Shown here one piece after another: positions 1 to 8,351 of a DNA stretch of 64,000 bases. The stretch spans positions 186,001-250,000 of the forward strand of contig NZ_NBOF01000001.1 of the NCBI RefSeq assembly GCF_002104475.1, given 5' to 3'. Positions within the stretch are counted from its first letter, which is position 1, and each line of letters begins with the position of its first letter. This DNA is from Cognaticolwellia mytili. GTDB taxonomy: Bacteria; Pseudomonadota; Gammaproteobacteria; Enterobacterales; Alteromonadaceae. Under the pieces are notes generated by a model, which worked only from the letters and a program-made list of their open reading frames with translations, was not told the origin of the DNA and searched no databases. Both the position numbers and the translations under genes were made by a program.

Positions 1-2
1 TA

Positions 3-335
3 AATGAGCATACGGCTTTGATGGTTTATCGTATTCGTTCTACCGACAAAGATTATCTTTATGGCAGTTTAATGCAGCGAGACGGCACTATTCGCACCTT
101 GTCATCAAAAGATATTATTATTAAAAGTCGCTTTTCCAACCAGTCAGTCGTTAACGCTGAGTATCCAGACTCATTTGCAATTGAAATTGCGCAAGAAGGA
201 ATTGATATAACAGTGAAGGTGATTAATAAAAGTCAAATTATGCGTTTTGGTATTGAGTATTTTGAAGGCATGGTGTCGTTTAGTGGCAGCCATCAAGGCC
301 AAGGGTTTTTAGAAATGACAGGTTATGAAAAATAA
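3..335 (+). CDS. Lipocalin-like domain protein (AttH/CrtC type), C-terminal part
   Basis: The frame is open from base 3 with no stop, so the gene begins upstream of the window; the TTG/ATG codons near base 18 are probably internal. The 110 visible residues look like the second beta-barrel of the AttH / carotenoid 1,2-hydratase fold: an opening strand with MVYRIR, a mid-section DGTIRTL, and the family-typical ending GQGFLEMTGYEK. AttH-like proteins are commonly exported and often sit with LolCDE-like ABC transporters, but nothing here shows a substrate. The neighbour downstream is convergent, separated by a hairpin. Family assignment rests on the C-terminal pattern only. Confidence 0.65.
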   Translation, partial: NEHTALMVYRIRSTDKDYLYGSLMQRDGTIRTLSSKDIIIKSRFSNQSVVNAEYPDSFAIEIAQEGIDITVKVINKSQIMRFGIEYFEGMVSFSGSHQGQGFLEMTGYEK

Positions 336-369
336 GGATCTCAGCTGGAAGCAATTGGCTTGAGATCCT
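335..369. terminator. Hairpin between convergent genes
   Basis: Perfect 9-bp arms AGGATCTCA (335-343) and TGAGATCCT (361-369) with a 17-nt loop, between the lipocalin-like gene (+) and the DUF417 gene (-). There is no T-run on either side, so it is not a canonical intrinsic terminator, but its position suggests transcript-end formation for both genes. Confidence 0.4.
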
Positions 370-388
370 ATAGCTAACTATTGGATAA

Positions 389-1225
389 TTAGTGCGCTTG
401 CGGCTGTTTATTGCTGCGAAGTAAGGTAGTAAATATCAATAAATTGGCACCAAACCAAAGATCTTTAATCAGGAAGTGACCACCGGTAGAAAGCAGTGTT
501 TCACTTGATAATGCTGCGGGCCAACTTAAAAAGAAGGTTTGTGTTACCGCAAATACCGCACCAGACATCAATACCGCAGGTATTAATAGCTTTTGATTAA
601 ATATCGCTAATATCAACAGTGTTAGCGCTATTAGGTCGTAAACACCGATAAGGTTAGAAGTGGTTTGAAGATCCCAAACGTTATACATCCACGACATCAA
701 CGGTGAGCTACTGACTAAAGCTTCAATACCTTTTGCTTCAAGTAAAGTGAATTTCATCCCACCAATCCACAGCAATACTAATACTACGGGAAAAGCATTT
801 AACCAAATCGCTTTACGGCTTTCTAAATAAGGTCTAGTAAGGAAAATACCGATAGAAAGTAGGGCAAAATATTTGATCACGCCTTGACCAGAGCCAATCG
901 CCGGAAATCCGCCCAGAGACTCTATCCACATGCTACTCCCTAACAGTGGTAACAGCGCAATCGTACTTAATACAATAATAAACACACCAAGTTTGGCTCT
1001 TAGTTTAATGCGCTTAATCGCTATCACTGATAAAGCGGCAGCGATAATGAAAGCGACACCTGCGATACTATTGAATATGGTGTTTGGTAACAACTCACTT
1101 ATTGCGAAAAAGTCAGTGGTCATCGATATATGGCTATGGTGCCCCATGAGTAAAATACTTGTGCCTAACAATCCCATAGAGATTGCAAGTAATATCAGTA
1201 GTGCGGTGTAGTGCAGATTTTTCAT
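389..1225 (-). CDS. DUF417 family (RclC/YkgB-like) integral membrane protein
   Basis: A 278-residue, very hydrophobic protein with about seven membrane segments. The C-terminal half carries the DUF417 hallmarks: WIGGMKFTLLEAKGIEALV and SSPLMSWMY around residues 153-181, and a late GGHFLIKDLWFGANLL segment. E. coli RclC, a family member tied to reactive-chlorine resistance, is about 200 residues, so this protein has an extra N-terminal part of about 80-100 residues with its own helices and a GHHSH motif. DUF417 function is unknown; a stress-related inner-membrane role is family inference. It stands alone, with the GH13 gene divergent. Confidence 0.75.
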   Translation of the reverse strand: MKNLHYTALLILLAISMGLLGTSILLMGHHSHISMTTDFFAISELLPNTIFNSIAGVAFIIAAALSVIAIKRIKLRAKLGVFIIVLSTIALLPLLGSSMWIESLGGFPAIGSGQGVIKYFALLSIGIFLTRPYLESRKAIWLNAFPVVLVLLWIGGMKFTLLEAKGIEALVSSSPLMSWMYNVWDLQTTSNLIGVYDLIALTLLILAIFNQKLLIPAVLMSGAVFAVTQTFFLSWPAALSSETLLSTGGHFLIKDLWFGANLLIFTTLLRSNKQPQAH

Positions 1226-1408
1226 TTTTAATATCTTTTGTCAGTGTAAGTTTATCAATATTAGAATTAACGACAGCAAGTTAAAGCGCATAGCATTTAG
1301 GTATACATCCTAATAACTTGTGCAAAAGACCTCACAGGCAGTAAAAATATTTCAATAGAACTTACCTACGTTGATATTTTTTTAGTTATTACAAAATAAT
1401 TTACTTTA

Positions 1409-1422
1409 TGAATTCGTATGCA
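1409..1422. promoter_or_regulatory. Putative LacI-type operator upstream of GH13-GH31
   Basis: The 14-mer TGAATTCGTATGCA differs by one base from the site upstream of GH97 (48070-48083, read on its own strand) and matches the other two glycan-locus sites. It lies 110 nt before the GH13 start codon. It is the most notable element in the 307-bp gap 1226-1532. The regulator identity (MalR-like LacI family) is inferred. Confidence 0.55.
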
Positions 1423-1469
1423 GTTGGTAAGGCAATAATTAAATGTGTACTCTCGAGGTACTGTCTTTG

Positions 1470-1500
1470 TTGACCCTATCGCCTTGTTCTCGTATCTAAT
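1470..1500 (+). promoter_or_regulatory. Possible sigma-70 promoter of the GH13-GH31 operon
   Basis: TTGACC at 1470-1475 is a 5/6 match to the -35 consensus. TCTAAT at 1495-1500 is a 5/6 match to the -10, with a long 19-bp spacer. It sits 33 bp before the GH13 start and about 50 bp downstream of the putative operator, an arrangement more like activation than steric repression. Confidence 0.35.
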
Positions 1501-1532
1501 CGAAGCAGGCGTTTACTTTGTAAGGTTTTTAA

Positions 1533-3509
1533 ATGCGTCGTTACTTCCCAAAATTTAAATTGTCAAAGCCCACGAAATTAAATAACTTAAAAACGATCAC
1601 TTGTGCTGTTCTTTTAGGCAGTGGCTTGACTGGTTGCATTATTGCGATAAAAGCACCGTCTATAACGTCTGATGTTAGCCATTTGACGACCGCTAAGACT
1701 AGTGGCACTGTCAGCGATGAAAAAGTTATGGGCAAGCCCGTGGTATACCAAGTTTTTACCCGCCTATTCGGTAATCAAAATACCACCAATAAACCTTGGG
1801 GAACGATAAAAGATAACGGCGTAGGAAAATTCAGCGATTTTAATGATACTGCACTAAATAGCATTAAGTCACTCGGCGTTAGTCATGTTTGGTATACCGG
1901 CGTGCCACACCATGCACTAATTGGCGATTACACAGAATTTGGCATTGATAATGATGATCCCGATGTGGTTAAAGGACGCGCAGGCTCGCCGTATTCAGTA
2001 AAAGATTACTACAGCGTTAATCCTGATTTAGCAGATGACCCCGAAAATCGTGTGGCAGAGTTTGAAGCACTGATAAAACGCACCCATGATCACAACATGA
2101 AAGTGATTATTGATATTGTGCCGAACCATGTTGCGCGCGCATATCACTCGATTGATAAGCCGCAAGGCGTTAGAGACTTCGGTGCAGATGATAATAAAAC
2201 CGTTGAATTTGATCGAGATAACGACTTTTACTATGTTGTTGGGCAAGATTTTAAAGTACCGAAAACGATGAATAATTATGCTCCGCTTGGTGGTGAAAGT
2301 AATGCTTTAACTGATGCGACTTTTGTTGAGTCACCTGCAAAGTGGACCGGCAATGGCTCTCGTGCCGCACAACCGCACTTTAATGACTGGTATGAAACAG
2401 TAAAAGTTAACTACGGCGTAAAGCCTGATGGTAGCTATGCTTTTACCCGCTTACCTGAGTCTTACCGTTTTAAAAGTTATCAAGCCCACGCAGCATTTTG
2501 GGCTGATAAAGACGTACCTAGTTCATGGAAAAAATTCCGTGACATTACCCAATATTGGTTAGCCAAAGGCGTTGATGGCTTCCGTTACGATATGGCTGAA
2601 ATGGTGCCAGTTGAATTTTGGAGCTACTTAAATTCGGCGATAAAAATGACTAATAAAGATGTCTTTTTGTTAGCCGAAATCTATAACCCTAAACAATATC
2701 GGAACTATATTCAGTTAGGAAAAATGGACTACTTGTATGATAAAGTCGATTTTTATGATCGCATAAAAGATATTATGCAAGGTCATGGTAACACAGGGGA
2801 TTTAGCCAATATTCAACAACGTTATAGTGATATTGAACAGCACTTACTGCATTTCTTGGAAAATCATGATGAACAACGTATTGCCAGTGAGGACTTTGCT
2901 GGCAGCGCCGAAAAAGCAAAACCTGCCATGGTGGTTTCGACTTTGATTGGTCGTTCTCCGACAATGGTATATTTTGGTCAAGAAGTTGGCGAAGATGGCA
3001 GTGAAGAAACCGGCTTTGGTGACCCAACGCGTACCACTATTTTTGACTACGCTGGCGTACCGGCGCATCAACGTTGGATGAATGGTGGCAAGTTTGATGG
3101 TGGACAACTTTCAGCTGAGGAGAAAAGCTTACGCGACTTTTATCAACGCTTGCTTAATATTTCAGCCGAAAATAGCGCAATGCAAGGGCAATATGCCAGC
3201 TTACACGAAGTAAACCGCAAAGCATTAACCAGCTATAACCATTTACAATTTGCTTTTACTCGTTGGTCAGCGCAAGAAAAATTGATAGTGGTGAGCAATT
3301 TTGATAGTGAAAATAGTGCTCAATACCAGCTTGAAGTGCCTGCGCAGTTAATTAATCAATGGCAGTTATCAGCTGGGCAATATCAAGTTGAAGACTTACT
3401 TTATGGCGCAACCAATATCTTAACCGTACGTGACGATAAAACAGCGAGTATCGATGTGAAATTAGCACCACTTGCCTCTTTCGTCTTTCAACTACAGGCG
3501 GCTAAATAA
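1533..3509 (+). CDS. GH13 alpha-amylase-family lipoprotein
   Basis: A 658-residue glycoside hydrolase for alpha-1,4-glucan or maltodextrin cleavage. The N-terminus has a long basic stretch, a hydrophobic core and a lipobox LTGC with Cys35, so it should be a lipoprotein. All GH13 regions are present: DIVPNH (194-199), GFRYD with nucleophile Asp353, AE with acid/base Glu382, and ENHDEQR with transition-state Asp446. The ENHDEQRIA block resembles amylases of Bacteroidetes and marine gammaproteobacteria. The ATG is preceded by GTAAGG at 6-nt spacing. The stop overlaps the ATG of the GH31 gene (TAATG), so the two are translationally coupled. Exact substrate and GH13 subfamily are not determined. 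Confidence 0.9.
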   Translation: MRRYFPKFKLSKPTKLNNLKTITCAVLLGSGLTGCIIAIKAPSITSDVSHLTTAKTSGTVSDEKVMGKPVVYQVFTRLFGNQNTTNKPWGTIKDNGVGKFSDFNDTALNSIKSLGVSHVWYTGVPHHALIGDYTEFGIDNDDPDVVKGRAGSPYSVKDYYSVNPDLADDPENRVAEFEALIKRTHDHNMKVIIDIVPNHVARAYHSIDKPQGVRDFGADDNKTVEFDRDNDFYYVVGQDFKVPKTMNNYAPLGGESNALTDATFVESPAKWTGNGSRAAQPHFNDWYETVKVNYGVKPDGSYAFTRLPESYRFKSYQAHAAFWADKDVPSSWKKFRDITQYWLAKGVDGFRYDMAEMVPVEFWSYLNSAIKMTNKDVFLLAEIYNPKQYRNYIQLGKMDYLYDKVDFYDRIKDIMQGHGNTGDLANIQQRYSDIEQHLLHFLENHDEQRIASEDFAGSAEKAKPAMVVSTLIGRSPTMVYFGQEVGEDGSEETGFGDPTRTTIFDYAGVPAHQRWMNGGKFDGGQLSAEEKSLRDFYQRLLNISAENSAMQGQYASLHEVNRKALTSYNHLQFAFTRWSAQEKLIVVSNFDSENSAQYQLEVPAQLINQWQLSAGQYQVEDLLYGATNILTVRDDKTASIDVKLAPLASFVFQLQAAK

Positions 3510-6040
3510 TGCTAAATAGAATAACAATCCAACGACCTTCATCAGCAATGTTCAGTGCTTTTACTGCGCTGTTATTTAGCCTTTTTAGTGCTGCGTTATT
3601 TGCCAGTGACTATGTTAGTCATCAAGTACAGAGTAACAAGTTAGTCATTACAACAACCGATGGCGTAGTTGAAATTAACGCGCTTAATCAAGCCGCATTT
3701 GAAGTGCATTATCAGTTGACTGGTGTGAAGCAACTGCCATCGTTTGCCATTGATAAACAATCTCAAAGTTCGGTATTAACAAATACGTCAAGTAAATCGC
3801 TAACGATTAAAGACTCAGCTAAGCAGTTAATGTTCTCTACAAGCGAGCTTGTTGCACGCATTGATAAGTCGCCATTAAGAATTAGTTATCAAAAGCCTTC
3901 TGGTGAACTTATTGCGCAAGAAGAACAAGGTTTTTTCTCAAAAACTCCTGTGCAAGCTAGCGAAGGTGCAAGTAACGCGCCGCAAGAAACAAGCTTAAAC
4001 CTTGGCTTTAGATTCAAGTTACAGCCACAAGAAAAAATTCTTGGCGGTGGTCAACGGGTATTAGGTATGGACCGCCGTGGTCAGAAAATGCCGTTATATA
4101 ACCGCGCACATTATGGCTATGAAACCCAATCAAGCCAAATGTATTATGGTTTACCAGCGATTATGTCGAGCAATAAATACATTATTGTTTTTGATAATTC
4201 TGCCAACGGCGAGCTTGATATTGCCGCTACTGAGAAAGGTATTCTACAGTTTAGCGCTGTTGCAGGCCGCAGTTCATATTTAATTATGACGGGTGAGAGC
4301 TACCCTAAATTAGTCGAAAACTTAGTCACGGTTAGTGGTAAACAGCCATTACCACCTCGTTGGAGCTTAGGTAATATTGCTAGCCGTTTTGGTTACCATA
4401 GCGAGCAAGAAGCACGCAGTGTTGTGCAAAAATATCAAGATGAAGACTTTCCACTTGATGCTATCGTTTTCGATTTATACTGGTTTGGCCCAGATATTAA
4501 AGGCCATATGGGGAACTTGAATTGGGATGAAAAAGCCTTTCCAACACCTGTTGATATGATCAAAGATTTTAAAGCTGATGGTGTCAATACCATTATGATC
4601 ACCGAGCCGTTTATTTTAACGTCATCAAGCCAATGGCAAAGTGCTGTTGAAAATAAGGCATTAATGAAAAATAAGCTGGGCGCACCTGAAAAGTTTGATT
4701 TTTACTTTGGCAATACTGGCTTAGTTGATGTATTTGACAGCAAGGCACAAGATTGGTTTTGGCAATACTATCAGCAATTAGCAGAGCAAGGTGTTGCGGG
4801 TTGGTGGGGCGATTTAGGTGAGCCAGAAGTGCATCCTGCCAATGGCTTACATAACTTAGCCGGTGAAAATGTTACCGGTGATGAAGTGCATAATGTTTAT
4901 GGTCATCAGTGGGCTGAAATGGTTTATCAACGCCTACGAAAGTTTCAGCCAGATACTCGTCCGTTTATTTTAATGCGTTCAGGATTTGTTGGCTCGCAGC
5001 GTTATGGCATGGTGCCATGGACAGGTGATGTCAGCCGTAGCTGGGGCGGTTTTAAGCCACAAGTAGAGCTGGCACTACAAATGAGCTTAATGGGCTTAAG
5101 TTACACTCATTCTGATTTAGGTGGTTTTGCTGGCGATAGTCCAATTGATAAAGAGCTATATATTCGCTGGTTACAATATGGGGTATTCCAACCGGTATTT
5201 CGTCCACATGCGCAAGAAAATGCTAAACCTGAGCCTATTTTCCATGATACACAAACAAAAGATATTCTGCGCGAGTACGTAAAATTACGTTACCGCTTAA
5301 TGCCTTACATTTACTCATTAAGTATCGAAAATAGCTTAACGGGCATGCCGATTATGCGTCCGATGTTTTTTGAAGATGAAACTAACTTAAGTTTAATTGA
5401 TGAAAAAGATAGTTATTTTTATGGTGACGCATTATTAGTTGCACCTGTAACTGAGCAGGGAGCACGTTCAGTAGATGTTAACTTGCCATCAGGTACTTGG
5501 TTCAACTTTTGGAATGATAAGCGCTATCAAGGCAGTCAAAAAATCACCGTTGAAGCGCCATTAACGCAAACACCGGTGTTAGTGCGCGCAGGTGCATTTA
5601 TTCCTATGGTTGATGCAGTGCAATCGACCAAAGATTACCACACGAAAAACTTAACCTTACATTATTACGCTGATGACTCTGTTAAATCAGCCACCTCAAC
5701 TATGTATAACGACGATGGTAAAGATCCCAAGTCATTGCTTAACAGTGCTTTTGAAACATTATCTTTTACCGCGACGCAAACAGGCAAGCAATTGAACATC
5801 GAATTGCAGCGCAATGGTCAATATGCGGAAATGCCAGCACAGCGTGCGGTTAATCTTGTGATACATAATTGGCAAAGTAGCGTAAAGCAAGTTTATGTTT
5901 TTGGTAAAGCGATCAAACGCTTAGCAAATGCTCAGCAATATGCAGCAAGTGAAAGTGGTGCTTGGTACGACCATGCTAAGCAACAATTACAAGTCAAATT
6001 CAATTGGCAAGAAAATGTAGAATTAGTAATTCATAAATAA
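3509..6040 (+). CDS. GH31 alpha-glucosidase / 4-alpha-glucosyltransferase, exported
   Basis: An 843-residue GH31 enzyme with an N-terminal signal peptide (cleavage probably after LFAS, about residue 33). The catalytic nucleophile is Asp435 in WWGDLGEPE and the acid/base is Asp507 in VPWTGDVSRSWGG. This WWGDxGEPE form, rather than the classical WxDMNE, resembles Cellvibrio Agd31B, a GH31 enzyme that transfers single glucosyl units between malto-oligosaccharides. Transglucosidase activity is therefore a fair alternative to plain hydrolysis. The gene overlaps the GH13 stop by one base and is followed by a strong terminator, giving a two-gene operon for periplasmic processing of maltodextrins. 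Confidence 0.9.
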   Translation: MLNRITIQRPSSAMFSAFTALLFSLFSAALFASDYVSHQVQSNKLVITTTDGVVEINALNQAAFEVHYQLTGVKQLPSFAIDKQSQSSVLTNTSSKSLTIKDSAKQLMFSTSELVARIDKSPLRISYQKPSGELIAQEEQGFFSKTPVQASEGASNAPQETSLNLGFRFKLQPQEKILGGGQRVLGMDRRGQKMPLYNRAHYGYETQSSQMYYGLPAIMSSNKYIIVFDNSANGELDIAATEKGILQFSAVAGRSSYLIMTGESYPKLVENLVTVSGKQPLPPRWSLGNIASRFGYHSEQEARSVVQKYQDEDFPLDAIVFDLYWFGPDIKGHMGNLNWDEKAFPTPVDMIKDFKADGVNTIMITEPFILTSSSQWQSAVENKALMKNKLGAPEKFDFYFGNTGLVDVFDSKAQDWFWQYYQQLAEQGVAGWWGDLGEPEVHPANGLHNLAGENVTGDEVHNVYGHQWAEMVYQRLRKFQPDTRPFILMRSGFVGSQRYGMVPWTGDVSRSWGGFKPQVELALQMSLMGLSYTHSDLGGFAGDSPIDKELYIRWLQYGVFQPVFRPHAQENAKPEPIFHDTQTKDILREYVKLRYRLMPYIYSLSIENSLTGMPIMRPMFFEDETNLSLIDEKDSYFYGDALLVAPVTEQGARSVDVNLPSGTWFNFWNDKRYQGSQKITVEAPLTQTPVLVRAGAFIPMVDAVQSTKDYHTKNLTLHYYADDSVKSATSTMYNDDGKDPKSLLNSAFETLSFTATQTGKQLNIELQRNGQYAEMPAQRAVNLVIHNWQSSVKQVYVFGKAIKRLANAQQYAASESGAWYDHAKQQLQVKFNWQENVELVIHK

Positions 6041-6048
6041 GTTGATAA

Positions 6049-6086
6049 CGAGTCTGTCAAATTAACTTTTGACAGACTCGCTTTTG
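6049..6086 (+). terminator. Intrinsic terminator of the GH13-GH31 operon
   Basis: Perfect 13-bp arms CGAGTCTGTCAAA (6049-6061) and TTTGACAGACTCG (6068-6080), a 6-nt loop, then CTTTTGT. It starts 8 nt after the GH31 stop. The rest of the 337-bp gap up to 6377 is AT-rich with no recognisable gene. Confidence 0.85.
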
Positions 6087-6377
6087 TATTAATATTTTAT
6101 ATCTGTCAAGTAAAATGCCAGCCCCCACCTTTAAATAATGAGTATTAGACATCAGATCACACTAAATTGTTAAGTTTTGTACAATACTTACAATGAGTGA
6201 TAATTCGTGAATTCTTTAACCTGCTGTAATTTATGGTTATATTTTATTTTTTTGGGGTATATAATTATTGTTGTGATTATTACCTACACTATTCAAGTTG
6301 TTGGTAGCTATGGTGCGTTGTAGGCTGCTAATAAATAAACTACACTACTCACTCGTTTTAAAATGATTTAAATTTGA

Positions 6378-6761
6378 GTGTTATTTGTGTTTAATCGCCT
6401 GCTAGTTATAATGTTTGCTGTTTTGTTTGCTAGCCAAACAATTACTGCTGCGTTTGATTCTCACAGTACCCACCAAGAAAACGATACTAATAAAAGCTTA
6501 TCTCATCGAACCTTGGATGAATCGCACAATTCACATCAAGAAGGCGCATTAACCGCTGCGCATTTTGAAGTGAGTAATGATACTGAAGAAAACCAATTTG
6601 ATTGTCATCATTGCTGCCATTGTCATGCGCCATCGGGCGTGTACATCGCATGTAATGTTGAATCAAGCTTATTGTACAAAGGTAACGACAATATATTAGC
6701 CGGTAAAACCGCGCTATTTTCGCTTTGGATCTCCCCAGAACACCGCCCTCCAATCGCTTAA
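6378..6761 (+). CDS. Small exported His/Cys-rich protein of a metal-efflux locus
   Basis: A 127-residue protein. Residues 1-24 form a signal peptide or membrane anchor. The rest has many His residues and a Cys/His cluster at residues 76-83 (CHHCCHCH), a plausible metal-binding site, and ends in EHRPPIA, an ending I associate with small proteins encoded before cation-efflux RND genes. An in-frame TGA precedes the first possible GTG (6378); GTG 6387 or ATG 6411 are alternatives, so the start is uncertain. It lies upstream of the adaptor/pump pair in the same direction. A periplasmic metal-binding or chaperone role is inference from composition and context. Confidence 0.6.
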   Translation: MLFVFNRLLVIMFAVLFASQTITAAFDSHSTHQENDTNKSLSHRTLDESHNSHQEGALTAAHFEVSNDTEENQFDCHHCCHCHAPSGVYIACNVESSLLYKGNDNILAGKTALFSLWISPEHRPPIA

Positions 6762-6822
6762 TTTTCTGTAATTATTTTGCCAAATGGAACTGTTAATTAG
6801 CTCCGCTGGCAATGACATATTG

Positions 6823-6918
6823 TAAATCTAGTAAGTTACGTGTGCTCATTGATGAGTTCACAGATGAGTAGCATCCAGCTGTTGCTGTGATTTTAATGTG
6901 CTTATTTAACTAGATTTA
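6823..6918 (+). ncRNA. Candidate structured leader upstream of the efflux adaptor gene
   Basis: Perfect 10-bp arms TAAATCTAGT (6823-6832) and ACTAGATTTA (6909-6918) enclose two smaller hairpins: CTCA/TGAG (6845-6856) and TCACAG/CTGTGA (6858-6890). The result resembles a three-way junction ending 33 nt before the adaptor ATG. A further hairpin (TGCCA/TGGCA with GGA/TCC, about 6779-6812) lies just upstream. I do not recognise a known riboswitch class. Confidence 0.35.
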
Positions 6919-6951
6919 TGATCTCAAATAGAAAATTAAGAGATTTTTAAA

Positions 6952-8313
6952 ATGACAACAACCAATATTAAACGCTACAAAAAAAATGCATGGTTCGATG
7001 GTTTTAATAAAAGTAAACATTCAAGTTACAAGCCTTACCAGGTAATTTTACTCCTTAGCATCATGTTAAGTGCTGCGGTAGAGGGAGCAGAAAGTGAACC
7101 TCAATCAGGTCATGAACACCAGCAATTAGTAAGCAAAAGTTCCTCAAATGAAAGTGCATCAAATAAAAACGTAGAACATGATCATTCACATGCAGCTAGC
7201 ACAGTTCAAGAAACAAAGCATCAAACAGAAAATAAAGGCGATGATCATCAACATAGTGAAGTGGAAACTTCGGATGAACAAGCACATGAAGAGGGTATTA
7301 GTTTTAGCCCTGAAAAAATGGCTATTGCGGGTATTGAAGTTGCTCCTGTTGTGCCGCAAGTATTTGCCAATAACGTGTATGCGCCAGGTGAAATAAAAGC
7401 CAATGGTTATAACAGTTATGTTGTTTCACCGCGCACTGAGTCGGTGATTGTTGCTCGACATGCGACGTTGGGACAACATGTGGAAAAAGGTGATGCTTTA
7501 GTGACACTTTTTAGTGAATCGGTAGCCGAGGCACAAGCGAATTACCGTGTGGCTTACAATGATTGGCAACGAAACAAAAAGCTCGGTAAAGCAACGGTTA
7601 GTGAAAGTCGCTTGTTAAGCTCTCAAACTGATTATGTTTCCGCGTATAGCCGTTTAAAAGCCTTTGGCTTAACTGAAACTGCAATTGCTGAAGTAGCTCA
7701 AGATCACTCATCAAATGCTCATTTAGGAGAGCTAGGGGAATACACCTTAATTGCCCAACGTGAAGGTGCTGTACTCAGTGATGATTTCGCCCAAGGTCAG
7801 CGTATTTCAGCAGGTGAAGCTATTATGGTACTTGCCGATGAAAGTGAACTTTGGGTAGAAGCCAGAGTGTCACCCAGTAAACAATTGAACTTACCTAAAG
7901 GCACTCAAGCGGTACTTGAAATGGCTAATGAGTCATTTGCGGCAACCGTTATTCAAGAAGCTCATACTATCGACCCTAAAACGCGAACTCGCATTGTTCG
8001 TTTAGTGGTTAAAAACATAAATGATCGCTTACATCCGGGTATGTTCGTCAACGTTAACTTTAGTTTCAATACACAAACAAAAGTGATGGCAGTACCTGAG
8101 TCAGCACTCATGCGCTCCAGTGATGGTGATTGGACGGTATTTGTTGAAGATCACCCAGGTGAATTTGCTGCGACAGAAATTGAATTAGGACGTTCATTAG
8201 GCGCTTATCGTGAAATATTAGGGCTTGCTCCACACACACGAATAGTCACTAAAGGCGCATTTTTTGTTGCCTCTGAAATTGCAAAAGGTGGCTTTGACCC
8301 GCATGGCCACTAG
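6952..8313 (+). CDS. RND efflux periplasmic adaptor (CusB/CzcB-like, HlyD family)
   Basis: A 453-residue membrane-fusion protein. It has a long N-terminal region with a hydrophobic export/anchor segment (about residues 28-47), then a His-rich stretch to about residue 110 with repeated DH/HxH motifs, likely metal-binding. The HlyD-type lipoyl/barrel domains follow (YVVSPRTESVIVARHATLGQHVEKGDALV; later VPESALMRSSDGDWTVFVE and AFFVASEIAKGG). It should link the inner-membrane pump to an outer-membrane channel. The pump gene starts 38 nt downstream. No outer-membrane-factor gene is adjacent, so the channel must be encoded elsewhere or shared. Confidence 0.88.
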   Translation: MTTTNIKRYKKNAWFDGFNKSKHSSYKPYQVILLLSIMLSAAVEGAESEPQSGHEHQQLVSKSSSNESASNKNVEHDHSHAASTVQETKHQTENKGDDHQHSEVETSDEQAHEEGISFSPEKMAIAGIEVAPVVPQVFANNVYAPGEIKANGYNSYVVSPRTESVIVARHATLGQHVEKGDALVTLFSESVAEAQANYRVAYNDWQRNKKLGKATVSESRLLSSQTDYVSAYSRLKAFGLTETAIAEVAQDHSSNAHLGELGEYTLIAQREGAVLSDDFAQGQRISAGEAIMVLADESELWVEARVSPSKQLNLPKGTQAVLEMANESFAATVIQEAHTIDPKTRTRIVRLVVKNINDRLHPGMFVNVNFSFNTQTKVMAVPESALMRSSDGDWTVFVEDHPGEFAATEIELGRSLGAYREILGLAPHTRIVTKGAFFVASEIAKGGFDPHGH

Positions 8314-8351
8314 TCAATCATCAGTAGCGAAAGAAATTGGAGCAGAAATTC

